Source: Polysphondylium violaceum
Lineage: Eukaryota; Evosea; Eumycetozoa; Dictyosteliales; Dictyosteliaceae
Assembly (NCBI GenBank): GCA_000277445.1
Contig: AJWJ01000018.1
Coordinates: 31,002 to 95,001, forward strand
Direction of reading: 5' to 3'
Length of the DNA: 64,000 bases
Shown: one piece after another, positions 10,360-21,670 of the stretch
How the letters are laid out: each line of letters opens with the position of its first letter
How positions within the stretch are numbered: position 1 is the stretch's first letter
Notes under the pieces: model-generated
What the model saw: the letters and a program-made list of their open reading frames with translations, nothing else
The model's database searches: none
Told to the model about the DNA's origin: nothing
Position numbers and translations under genes: made by a program

Positions 10360-12664
10360 ATGTAAATTATTCATTTCCAAAAAAAAAAAAAAACTACCAA
10401 TTACTCTCTGTTTTGTAATATTATTCTCTAAATATTTAAAATAAATCTTTTCCAAACATTTAATGAATTTTACTATACATTTCTTTTTTGTAAATTAACC
10501 TCTTTAAAGGAAAAATACCTCCAAAGACGATAAATAAAAATTTTCACACTGCGTGGATGATTTATTATTTGAACTTTATTTTAAAAATTTATCGATCATC
10601 TGGATCCAAATATCTTTGAAACGTTTCAATTCATAATTTAGATCTATTCTGGGGAAATTGGTGATTTAAAGGTAAAGCATCACCTCACTGATTTTGCTTA
10701 AAAAAAAAAAAAAACAAATCATCACTCCAACTAATTTTTCGTTACTCACCTCTCTTTACTCACACTTCAAACACAACTTGTTGAACTTAATTGGATAGAA
10801 TTGAAATATATAACTGTGTATATGAATAAACACTTGCTATAAAAAGAAAAAAAAACTAACTAAAAAATAATAATGTTATTGGATGATGTACATCATATGA
10901 TCTTGTACATCATGAATTTCTATTCTCTTCACAACCCTCTTTAACCACACAAAAAACAACATCGTTCCATTACGAGTAATATTATTTTTGATGATATTAA
11001 AATAGCAACCCAAAATAACTACCATTAACAACTCAAACCCACCCACATTTTTCCACACACACAAACACAGAGATAAACAAGCAAAAATAACAATTGAAGT
11101 TTAAAATTGATACACATATATACTTTTATATAGGAGGTATCATAAAAACATCATATAGAATCAATATCACGCATTCTCAAATGTTTGTGATTCAACATTG
11201 CTTAATCTTTTTCTTTCTTTTTGAATAGTTGTATAAATAATAATCATCATAGATACCAATAATCAATTCCATCGATCTTATTCTTATCTTTTGTTGTTGT
11301 TGCTCAAATCTCATTCACCCCATTTTTACAATCATACTCAACACACAAACACTTAACACACTCATGTGTGAGTGATAATTATTATTTTTATTTTTATTTG
11401 TTGTATATAGTTATCCCCCCCATCCCTATTTTTTAATTTTTGATGTAGTTCTTTCTATTTTTATACCCTAACACAATCAAATAGATACCAATTCACATCA
11501 CACTCACACATAAACACCCACACAACAATAAACTCACTCCCCATCAAAAAATAAAAAAATTCCAGAGTGAAAAAAGGTAATTATTATCTTGTCCCCCTTA
11601 TCATATTATTCCTAAAAAGTATGTCTTTACCAATACATCCAAATAACAATCAAAACCATTTGTACCACTATCTGTACAGCATTTATGTGGTTAGGGGGTG
11701 TGTTTGTTTGTGATTAATTTAATAATTTAAATTAATAAATTAATTTTGTCATGTATAGAGTTTGTATTAATATCAAAAAAATTATCATTTCATATTGATA
11801 TTTTTCACACACTATTCCTATTCCACTCCTACCATTACTACTATCTGGTATCAAACAAACAAAGAAATAAAATAGTGTAAATATAAAATTTAAAATAAAT
11901 ATTTTTGTTTGTGTTCTGTCTTTGTACCTGGATTAATTTTAAAAATTGTCTGCTTTCACTATAAAGTGTGTATGTATTTATTTGTGTGTGTGCGTGTGTA
12001 TCTGTGATAAGCAAACTAGCGGGAATTGTAAATTATAGAGGAAAAAAATCATCTGACTATATTAAATTATTATATAATTAATTTTATTGTATATTTATTT
12101 ATTTTATTTATTTATTGATTAAATTTCACTATCATTTATAATAATAAATATCCTGTCATTTTCCAATCAACTCCCCTTATCACGTAATTCGATAATTAAT
12201 CTCATATAAGGGTTGCAAACATAGTGTTTATGTGTGTGATTTTTATTTTAGATACAATTATTTATTTATTTTAATAGACTGCATTGACAGGGTATGTGTG
12301 CTTAAAATTTTTTGTGTCTTTTCTATTTTTGAAAGAGTGAAAACACAATAATTTTATTTTTATCTCAAAACTATTACTAAAAACAATCCTCTCACCTCTT
12401 TTCTCCAGGTGAAAAAATTATAGCTGTTGCTAGAATAGGTTAGATTTAAACTAAAAGATTAAAGTTCCATTAGAGGAGATTGAACTATAGCTATTAGGTG
12501 GAAATCTTTGTTGAGTTTTGTTTCATTCTCATCACAAATTGTCTCTTGTATTTTTTTTCTCTTTGCTTCAAATTTAGATCCTAATTAGAAAGAAATACTT
12601 TATTTCAATCAACTAACAGTATAGACCACTAGTAATAGTAAAACTAAACCGATAAACGTAAAAA
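10360..12664. other. Long intergenic region (2.3 kb)
   Basis: I see no gene on either strand. Notable items are a perfect 10-bp inverted repeat, ATGATGTACA / TGTACATCAT, at 10883-10913 around a palindromic TCATATGA loop; many CACACA/ACACAC words at 11340-11560; and C-rich blocks near 11416. The last 250 bases probably hold the 5' leader of the LRR gene. Confidence 0.5.
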
Positions 12665-14893
12665 ATGTCTACAGCTAAATATATTTTACCAAATACAATA
12701 TTTGCAATTATAATTAGAAAAGTCAGTGAAGAAGATCCAACTTTTCACACTCTTATTAAATTGTCATTGGTTTGCAAGATGTGGGCATTTCAATTGGTAC
12801 CCTATCATTTTAAATATTTAAAGCACTCTCGTTTTGATTTTATGTTGAGATTGGCAACCCAACCAATCATTCCCAAAGGAAGAGAATGTAGATTTACAGA
12901 TATCCAACTACTTCGTCCCTCCAAGCCATCGATCTCATCATCTTTACATTTTTCACAATCTAAACCAACTACTCCTCAACTTACCAACGGTAAACTTTTA
13001 AAATTCCTTCAATCATGCACCACTCTTAGATCACTTTCTTTGTACAACTATAGTCTTGACAATGAAGTAAATTTTGGATCAAGTCTTTGCGAAATATTGA
13101 AAAACAATGATATTAAACTATCAAAGCTGGAATTAATGAATTTAGATCTAGTTTCCAATGGATCATCGATTATTATATCAAGTTTAAAAACAAATTGTAA
13201 TTTAACTGAATTAAATCTAAGTAGAAATTTTCTTAGAGAAAAAGATGGTATTCTTATTGGCGATGCACTTAAACACAACAAGACTTTGACTAAATTGGAT
13301 TTAAGCTTTAATGAATTTAGATTATCTGGTTTAAAAGCAATTATGGAAGGTCTTCAATACAATACAGGAATTACCGATATTAATTTGGAAGCAGTATGTA
13401 GATTAGACTGCATGATTACTGGCTTTAATCTTTCTTCGCCACCATTAACTCCAAGTACAAATTCACAAGTAAGTCAATTGGTTCATTCAAATTCATTTCA
13501 AAATAGTCCTGGAAGTAATCAATATTTAACAGTAAACAATAACTACTCCAATATAAATATCAATCATAGTAATAGTAATATCCCATCAAATCTTAGTAAT
13601 AGTAATAATAATATAGTACATAATCACCATAACAATAATACAATAACACCTTCAGTAACTACAACCACTACAACAACAAATCCAATTTCACATAGTTTTA
13701 ATTTAAATTTACTTTCAATCACAAATAATAGTCCTGGTAATTTTATCAATTCATCAATGGGTACACCTCCATTGTTTATGAGTATGATAAATGGAATAAA
13801 TGATAATATTTATAGTTCGAGTTGGGTGCCATCTTCACCATCATCAATATCAATGAACACAAAACTTATTGATGCCATTAGAAATCTTAGATTCAACAAT
13901 ACCATTAAATCTATTAATCTAAGTCACAATACATTTGGCAAACCATTTAATCTTTCACTTGGAGAATTGATTCAAGACAACAACTCATTGAAAAGTTTAC
14001 AATTGAATTACTTGAAGCTGGACGATGAATCTGGATCGAGAATTGCTTCATCACTCAGAACAAACGGTTCTTTGAAATCTATCTCGATGATTTTCAATCA
14101 ACTCGGTAAAGACACTGGATTCGAATTAGCCAACAGTCTTTCATTTAACAGAAACATCACTCACCTCTATTTATCAAACAACTTGTTTTCCGAAGAGGTT
14201 GGAAATGAATTTGGTACCATGTTAAAAGTAAACTCTACACTCTTGGTATTGGATCTTTCTGACAACAACATTGGATCCAATGGATGCAAGAGTATTTTTG
14301 AGTCTTTGAAATCCTCAAACAACACTCTCAAGAAATTGTATTTGAGAAACAACAAGATCTCTGACAATAGCGGCCCATACATATCCTCTTTGATCAAAGA
14401 AAACAAATCTTTGGTCACATTGGATCTCAGCAATAATTGTCTTCAAACTAACTCGGGTATGTTGATTTCGATCGCATTGGAAAGCAATTCATCACTCAAG
14501 CACCTTAACCTCTCAAACAACGGTCTCTTGGAACCATCGAGCAACTCTGAGGCCAATATTAAAAGATGTATTCAATGCATATCCAATCTATTCCTTAGAA
14601 ACAAATCAATTGAAGCACTTGAATTGGATGGCAACTATCTATTGGATTCAACGAACAAAGATATTCAATCCCTCGTACAAAGAAACCAATCTATATCATA
14701 CCAACAAAGTAGTAGTAGTAGTGGTAGTGGTAATCATCATCGTCAACATACTAGATCCAATAGTAAAAATGAGACAAGTAGTATTGGTAACATTAGCCTT
14801 GGTAGTAATACAATATCAAACAATATATCGATCGGAAGTAAAGAAAAGAAGAATAAGATTAAGTCAAGCTTTTTAAATATTTTAAATAAATAA
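12665..14893 (+). CDS. Leucine-rich repeat protein (RNase-inhibitor type), F-box-like N-terminus
   Basis: A single exon of 742 aa. Residues 1-60 (YILPNTIFAIIIRKV...LSLVCKMWAFQLVPYHFKYL) look like an F-box or F-box-like helix set. LRRs of the RI/RanGAP type follow at about 110-250 and 395-665. They show the repeating L(T/K)xLxLSxNxxxxxGxxxIxxxL pattern, for example TLLVLDLSDNNIGSNGCKSI. The two LRR blocks are split by a 150-residue Asn/Ser/Thr-rich insert, a usual dictyostelid expansion. The C-terminus is Ser-rich and ends in a basic segment. It is likely a scaffold or an SCF substrate receptor. The exact function is unknown. Confidence 0.8.
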   Translation: MSTAKYILPNTIFAIIIRKVSEEDPTFHTLIKLSLVCKMWAFQLVPYHFKYLKHSRFDFMLRLATQPIIPKGRECRFTDIQLLRPSKPSISSSLHFSQSKPTTPQLTNGKLLKFLQSCTTLRSLSLYNYSLDNEVNFGSSLCEILKNNDIKLSKLELMNLDLVSNGSSIIISSLKTNCNLTELNLSRNFLREKDGILIGDALKHNKTLTKLDLSFNEFRLSGLKAIMEGLQYNTGITDINLEAVCRLDCMITGFNLSSPPLTPSTNSQVSQLVHSNSFQNSPGSNQYLTVNNNYSNININHSNSNIPSNLSNSNNNIVHNHHNNNTITPSVTTTTTTTNPISHSFNLNLLSITNNSPGNFINSSMGTPPLFMSMINGINDNIYSSSWVPSSPSSISMNTKLIDAIRNLRFNNTIKSINLSHNTFGKPFNLSLGELIQDNNSLKSLQLNYLKLDDESGSRIASSLRTNGSLKSISMIFNQLGKDTGFELANSLSFNRNITHLYLSNNLFSEEVGNEFGTMLKVNSTLLVLDLSDNNIGSNGCKSIFESLKSSNNTLKKLYLRNNKISDNSGPYISSLIKENKSLVTLDLSNNCLQTNSGMLISIALESNSSLKHLNLSNNGLLEPSSNSEANIKRCIQCISNLFLRNKSIEALELDGNYLLDSTNKDIQSLVQRNQSISYQQSSSSSGSGNHHRQHTRSNSKNETSSIGNISLGSNTISNNISIGSKEKKNKIKSSFLNILNK

Positions 14894-15295
14894 ACCAATA
14901 TTTTATTATTATTATATCTACATACGAGTACTCTTTACTTTTTGTGGTATAATATCAATAAACAGAAGACATTCTCTGTAAGCAACAGATAAGATGAAAA
15001 ATTCTCGCGAAAATTTTTTGTAAATTTTTGGTTTTTTTTTTTTTATGATTTTTTTTTGATTTGATTTCTACATCTGAATTGTTGATATTTATAATTTATA
15101 CTCAAATTTATTGCTTTTTATTCTATTTTCAGATGGTTATTATTAATATATAATAATTTTATCACTATTCGATTTTGTTGTACCATAGTCTCTCTTTTCT
15201 TTATTTCGCCATCCATCCCCATTTCCCCCTCCTCCCACCCCCGACACTTTTTTTGCCATCCACCATCCACTCTATCGGATATTATATTTTAAAAG
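14894..15295. other. Intergenic, folliculin promoter
   Basis: A+T-rich DNA with T runs near 15040. C-rich text at 15211-15245 (CCATCCCCATTTCCCCC and similar) lies about 50 bases before the folliculin start. CTCGCG flanked by AAAATT/AAAATTTT sits near 15000. No gene was seen. Confidence 0.45.
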
Positions 15296-17554
15296 ATGAT
15301 TAAAGTTAAAATACCATCGTTTGTCAATGACAACACATCGACAACGTCTTCATCATCGTCTTCGTCATCTTCTTCAACAATTCCCGTACAAGATAAAGAA
15401 GCAAATGGCAATAATAATAACAATAACAATACAACAGGATCATACGATTTCCATCAATCAACCATTGTACTTACACATTTCTGTGAAGCTCATGGACCAT
15501 CGGTAATATTTACAACACAGACTGAATTTTCGTCTTTACCGCCCATAACAGAACAACAACAACTAAATGAAGAGCAGCAGCAACAACAACAAGATCAATA
15601 TAAAAAACAAAGTTTAAAATCATCAATCAATTTAGAAACATTTAATGATATAGAAATGAACAATAGCAAGGATGAGATAGTAATATCAAACTTTACAGAA
15701 GAATCTAATTCAACCAACACTATAGAGTCAACATCCACACCACCTATTCAACCTGTATCATTATCTGTATTTTTTCAACAACAACAGAGTAATAGTAACA
15801 ATAATAGTAATAATATACAAGATGGACAACAATATTATAATAATCATTTATCAAATAGAGTTGGTAAACAATATCATGTTTTAATAAATAATACAAAAGA
15901 AACAACTACAACTACAACCAACACAACAGGATCAAAATGTCACACATGTACATCTATAAGCCAGGGCACAGCACTTTTATCACAAGATTTAATCAACAAT
16001 AATGTATACTATGTTAGTACACATCAACCATCGAATAACAGTTATAGTCAAATAAGAAATGCCTGTGTAAGAAGTCTGAGTTGTGAAGTGGTGCCCGAAA
16101 AGGAGGGACCTGTTTTTATAAGTAGTAGCGAGGGTACATGGTTATCGTATATATTCAAAATCAACGACAGTCGAGCAAGAGGACTCAAACGATCCTATGG
16201 TTTCCTCTTTCTTTTAAACGAAAGCTCGTGTATTATAAACTATGTCAATTGGATTATACATTGTTTTAAAACACTTGCTGAGGAAATCAAGAGAAAGAGC
16301 GAGGTAATCTATGAGAGAGAGAAATCTCAAAAGACGCACAACACCGTCGTCATGGCAAACATCAATAGATACAGAACCATTAATCTTAAGCCCCTCATTG
16401 AATTGATTGAAGATCCCTATTTCTTTAATCGTCTTCACAACAGTTTTAGTAATATCTTATCTCAATGTCAAGCCAAATATCATTTACTCAAGGGTAGTAC
16501 AAACTATATTCTCTCTGAACAACATGATATTATAAAAGATTTAAAGAAAGTAATAATTAAACATAATAATATTAATAATAATAGTAGTAATAATAATAGT
16601 AATAGTAATAGTAATAATAATAGCAATATGAATAGTAGTTATAGTAGTAATAGTAATAACAATAATAACAATATGATGATGATGATGGGATCATTAACTA
16701 GTTTATTATTGGACGAAGCATTGTTTCCTATCAAAGGGGAATTGATTAATTCCTTGGGACATATTTACAGAATTGTTGGAGAAAAGGGTATATCTTCATT
16801 GATTTACAACACGATTGTAGGCAATCAAGTCATTATTAGAGGTAGCTCAAAGAGTTTAGTAGAGTCTTTGGTTAAAACCTTGTCAAACTTGATTCCACAA
16901 GAGTGTTGTTTAATTGATTCCTATTCAGATACTTTTAAAGAACTTTGGGAATGTAATATATTGGGTATTGCATCTGACGTAATTATTCCAAGACATATAG
17001 ATAATGATAATACTGCAATCATTGATATAGAATGTAATGTTTTTTATTCATTACTTAATATATATATATATATGCGTGTATACTAATATTTACATATACA
17101 TAGATTATGACAGATCCAATGAACCCGATGACATTGATCATCCCAATCGATCCACCATTGATATCAATGAGACAGGACCCTCCTTTCCTACAACGATGGG
17201 CGATGCTATTGAAACTGTATTAAGACAAAACTATCCCTCTGTCATAGAAAGTACTCATTTGAAAATGATAAAAGATGAATGGATAAAGTAAGTGTATACA
17301 CCAGGATTATCTATTAAGAGAGAGATATGTGTCTATGTATATTAATACTAACAATTAATTACATATACCACACACACAGCAAAAGCAAAGCATTTTATGG
17401 ATTAAAAACAATTATTGAAAATGAAAGAGACAAAAGATTATACGGGTTTCTCAATATCTTAAATTGTCACCATCCTGAAAAAGATAGAGACATCCTGAAA
17501 TTCTGGTCCTCTTGTGCCAAGAGGTCATTTATCCAAATGGAAAAGAAAACCTAG
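15296..17554 (+). CDS. flcn: Folliculin (FLCN) homologue
   Basis: Three exons, 15296-17033, 17104-17287 and 17380-17554, give 698 aa. The N-terminal longin part has IVLTHFCEAHGPSVIFTT (human FLCN: VALCHFCELHGP). Next comes CHTCTSISQG with a conserved Cys pair, then RNACVRSLSCEVVPEKEGPV and DSRARGLKRSYGF, all close to human FLCN. The C-terminal DENN part includes TIVGNQVIIRG, GCVRII-like PQECCLIDSYS, and DILKFWSSCAKR at the end. FLCN is a GTPase-activating protein for Rag GTPases and a regulator of AMPK/TORC1 nutrient signalling at the lysosome. Added N, Q and T runs lengthen it relative to human. Identification is firm; splice positions come from frame match. Confidence 0.93.
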
Positions 17555-18039
17555 GTGACAGTAAACTCTAGATAGTAATACACAGCCAGGATTGCTCTTT
17601 AATTAATCAAACGTTATTCGTTTATTAATGATAATTAATATAGGAGTATCTGTCCACATCTCACTGGGCATTGTCAATTTTCATGCGAACATCGAATCTT
17701 CAGAATGAGTAATAAAAAACGAAAAAATTACATTCACCCTTCCTATATGCAAGTAAAAATTTTATCGTAATTTTATTTTCAATTTTTTAATTTTTTTATT
17801 TTAATTTTTTTTTAAAATATTTTCGTGCGCACGCAAATTGCCAATATGGGGTGTGAAAACAATTTTTTTTCTTTTCTTTCTTTGTGTGTTCAAATTTTAC
17901 ATTTCATACCCCAGAAAAAGATCAAAACAGATTTTTTTTGTTCCTTTTTTTTTTAAAACTACTATTTAAGCAAACAACATTATTAATAGGTTATTATACT
18001 TGTCAAATTAAGTAAATACTACAAATATCACATTACAAA
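17555..18039. other. Intergenic, ODC promoter
   Basis: A+T-rich spacer with long T runs at 17790-17830 and 17935-17955. A GC-rich palindrome, CGTGCGCACG, lies at 17824-17833. No gene was seen. Confidence 0.5.
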
Positions 18040-19644
18040 ATGTCAGAAACTCAAAAAAGAAACGGTGAAGAAGTTGTAGATGAAACTTTAGCCAACAAGA
18101 AAGTAAAGGTTGATGCCACCACCACTGCTCAACAAACAGAGGTAAAGGATCAACAATGTTTGTTGACCACCATTGAAAAATTAGATCTTGTTAAAAAGGA
18201 ATTGGACGTAAAGAAATGGGAATCAAACGTTACAATTCAAGATCTTATCACTAGTTCATTGGATAAAAACGATAGAGATGCATTTTTTGTTGCTGGTATA
18301 TATTATTATTATTATTTAAAACAAATCTTATGATCATTTGACACTCAACAAATATTAATATATCTATGATTATCAATCAAATCAATCAATCAACCAATCA
18401 ATCAATCAAATTAATCAAATTAATCAATCAACAAAATTAATATAGATATTGGTGTTATTCTTAAACAATGGATTAAATGGAAAAAGAATTTACCAGGTGT
18501 TACACCTTACTATGCAGTTAAATGTAACCCAACTGTTGGTATTCTTAAAGTTTTAAATGCTTTAGGTTCTAGCTACGATTGTGCTAGTAGAACTGAAATT
18601 GAAACTGTTTTAAATTTAGGTGTTGACCCAACTCGTATTATTTATGCTAACCCATGTAAACAAATTTCTGCTCTTAAAGTTTGTATCATCATCATCATCA
18701 TCATCATTATTATTACTACTACTATTATCATTGTGTGAATATATATTAATATAAAATAATAATAATAGTTTGCTAGAGCTCATAATGTTAAATTAATGAC
18801 ATTTGATAATGTTAGTGAATTGGAAAAGATTGAAAAGTTCTTCCCAGAAGCTGAATTAGTATTAAGAATTGCACCAGATGATTCAAAATCATTGATGAGA
18901 TTTGGAACTAAATTCGGAGTTCACATTGAAGATTGTTTTGATCTTTTAGAAATGGCCAAGGAAATGAATCTCAAAGTTGTAGGTGTCAGTTTCCATGTCG
19001 GAAGTGGTTGTTTTGATTCCATTGCCTACGATTCTGCTCTTACCATGGTAAAGAGTGTCTTTGATATGGCTGCTAAATTGGATATGAAATTAAATTTGGT
19101 CGACGTTGGCGGTGGTTTCTCTGGTTCCAACACTGAACTTTTTGAAACATTTACCAAAGTCATTCGTGAAAAGACTGCCGAACTCTTTGACAAAGACGTC
19201 AGAATCATTGCCGAGCCAGGCCGTTACTTTGCCGCCTCCTCCCACACTTTGGCCGTCACTGTCATCTCTAAACGTATCATTAAACAAGAAGACAACAGAC
19301 AACATCCACGTCGTACCTCTAACAACATGAGACAATACAACTACTATTTGGCCGACGGTGTCTATGGTTCTTTCAACAATGTCCAATTTGATCACGCCAA
19401 ACCAACTCCAATCTTGTTGAAACCATCCAACAAACAACCAACCCCATGCACTTTATTTGGTCCAACTTGCGACTCTATCGATGTCATTGCTCGTGACACT
19501 CAAATTCCAGAACTCAAAATTGGTGATTGGTTATATTTCCCAGAAATGGGTGCTTACACCACCGCTTCTGCTTCTTCTTTCAATGGTTTCTGTCCACCAC
19601 CAGTTTACTACTATTGCTCTGAAGTTGATGAATCTGCTCTTTAA
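18040..19644 (+). CDS. odc: Ornithine decarboxylase
   Basis: Three exons, 18040-18295, 18446-18678 and 18769-19644, encode 454 aa, close to the animal enzyme. The PLP-binding Lys is in PYYAVKCNP (about residue 111). Other hallmarks are the HVGSGC His, GGGFSG, EPGRYF, and the second-subunit active-site Cys397 in FGPTCDS. It makes putrescine from ornithine, the committed step to polyamines. Both introns carry simple repeats: (ATCA)n at about 18368-18432 in intron 1 and (ATC)n/(ATT)n in intron 2. The N-terminal 45 residues are charged and poorly conserved. No internal frame break is seen, so there is no sign of an antizyme-like frameshift here. Very confident. Confidence 0.96.
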
Positions 19645-19797
19645 ATATTAATATTAATAATTGCAATAACAATAATTTAAATATACGTTTATAAATGGTT
19701 CAATTTTTTTTTTTTAAAATCTATTACTACAATTATTAGTTGTTGTTTGTTATTACAATCAATTTAAAATTATTAAGAGATATATATCGTCCTTCTT

Positions 19798-21469
19798 TTA
19801 TTTTTTGGCTTTTTTGTTTGAGAATTTTTTAATCATGGCTTGTGAAAGCTTGTTTTTGGATTGCTTTTTGTTGGATTGCTTTTGAATTGGTTGTTTTCTC
19901 TTGTTGTTTTTACCACCTTTTTTGTTGTTATCGTCGTCAGAATCTGAATCATTGTCATCACTATCAACTTCTTCTTCACTTGAAGAATCACCTAAATTAA
20001 ATTCATCATCTTGTTCTTCTTGTTCACTATCATCATCTTCTTCATCAACTTCATCATCACTGTCCATATTGGAGGTAACTTTAACTGAAACTTTCTTTCC
20101 AGCTTGTTCATCGTCAGAATCTTGATTTTCTTGTTTAATGTTATTTTGGTCCATAGTATTCCATAATTCTTCATCTTCTTGATCTTGAGTTGCTATTTTA
20201 TGAAAAAGATAAAATTATTAATATCGTCATCGTTCATACTATTAAAGTAAAAAACTTACGTGGAAGATCTTTAGAGAATAATACACCAGATAATCTTTGT
20301 TTTAAATATATTTTATGTAACATCTTTCTTGAATCTATATCATATACTCTCAACATTCTATCTAAGCCAACAGTGGCCAATAATGGTAATGTTGGATGAA
20401 TAGACATATCTCTAATTCCACCAGTACTGTCTTTATAACTACCCAATTGTTTACCATTTCTTAAATCATAACTAAATACATTTCCAACTGTATCTGATGC
20501 AACTACATAGCTGTTTTGAGTAGAGAGAATAATGATAATTAATAAAATTGTTGTTTTTAAATTATTATTATTATTACAACTTACTAATCTCTTTGAGGAT
20601 TGTATGAAATATTTTGAATTTGATGTTTTGAAAAAGATACATTTAAAAATGGTTTACGAGCTTTATCTTTGAGATCAAATGCTTTGAGTTTAATATCATT
20701 GCCAACAATAATTTTATCTTCACCAATGAAACGAATATCATTGATAAGAGTTGGTTCTTGAAGATTTAAAAAGTCGTGAGAATATTTGGCGATCCAAGTC
20801 TTTGTCTTTGTTTCCAAATCCCAAATTTGTGCGTTGGCTTCTTTACCACCCCAAGCAATTTTAGTATTCAATGGATTGACATCCAATGAAAGTAAATTTG
20901 ATTTAATAGCTGGATTATAGTTGATTACTTTAAATTGAATGTGATTTGGATTACCAGTAGTAGTAGGTTGTTCAGTGGTTGCTGTTGTTGCTGATTTACC
21001 TTTGGCTACTTTCTTTTTAGGTGGAGGTGGTGGTGTAATTAAATCCAATGTATTGACTGATTGATCAAATGCTTTAATATCGATATTACCATTTGGTAAA
21101 GCTACTAAAAGTCTTTTATTATTTAATGGGTGAATTGCATGAATAGATTGATCGTAATTTAATTCAGAGAGTAAGTTCTTTTCTCTGGCATTCCAATATC
21201 TAACTAAACCTGTATTAAAACTTTGCAAGACAAAATCCTCTTTATTTTCACACTCCCATCCAAATTTCATATGATTTAATTCAAGACTATTATCAATAGC
21301 CCCAAATAAACCGACTGGTTGTTTTGAGTGAAGGTTATATACTATTAAGAGTAAAAAGAGTTAGTTGTTTGAATTATATTAATACAAATACATGTAGTAT
21401 TTGATGCTAATAAGAAAAAAAAACCATACCTTTAGTAACACCTGTTTCGCAACCAACTAAAACATCCAT
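19798..21469 (-). CDS. wdr74: NSA1/WDR74-type ribosome biogenesis WD protein
   Basis: Four exons on the minus strand, 21469-21430, 21341-20585, 20510-20260 and 20192-19798, give 480 aa. It starts MDVLVGCETGVTKVYNLHSK, the usual first blade of the WDR74/NSA1 propeller. It continues with NPLNTKIAWGGKEANAQIWD and GGIRDMSIHPTLPLLATVGL-type repeats. It ends with an acidic D/E/S tract and a Lys-rich tail (KKQSKNKLSQ...KKAKK). NSA1/WDR74 acts in nucleolar 60S subunit assembly together with the Rix7/NVL AAA ATPase. The first exon has only 40 bases, and all joins are phase-consistent. It lies head-to-head with NSUN6 (201 bp) and converges on ODC (153 bp). Confidence 0.88.
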
Positions 21470-21670
21470 ATTTTAAAACTTTATTATATATCAGATGATC
21501 GCGCAAGATATATAGCACTGTGTATATAGAATGTCAAAAATAATATTGGTAAAATTTATCATATTAATTTTGCCGACTCGTTTTTTTTTAAATTAATTTT
21601 TTTTTAATTTTTTTCGAAAAAATCACGTTACTTTTCGATCTCTTCAGCTATTTTTGATTATTCTTTGAAT
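21470..21670. promoter_or_regulatory. Bidirectional promoter, WDR74/NSA1 and NSUN6
   Basis: Only 201 bp separate two divergent start codons. The span holds GATCGCGCAAG near 21497, GCCGACTCG near 21571, two T8-T9 runs, and TTCGAAAAAATCACG near 21615. Both leaders and any core promoter must fit here. Co-regulation is an inference from geometry and from the shared RNA-maturation role. Confidence 0.5.
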
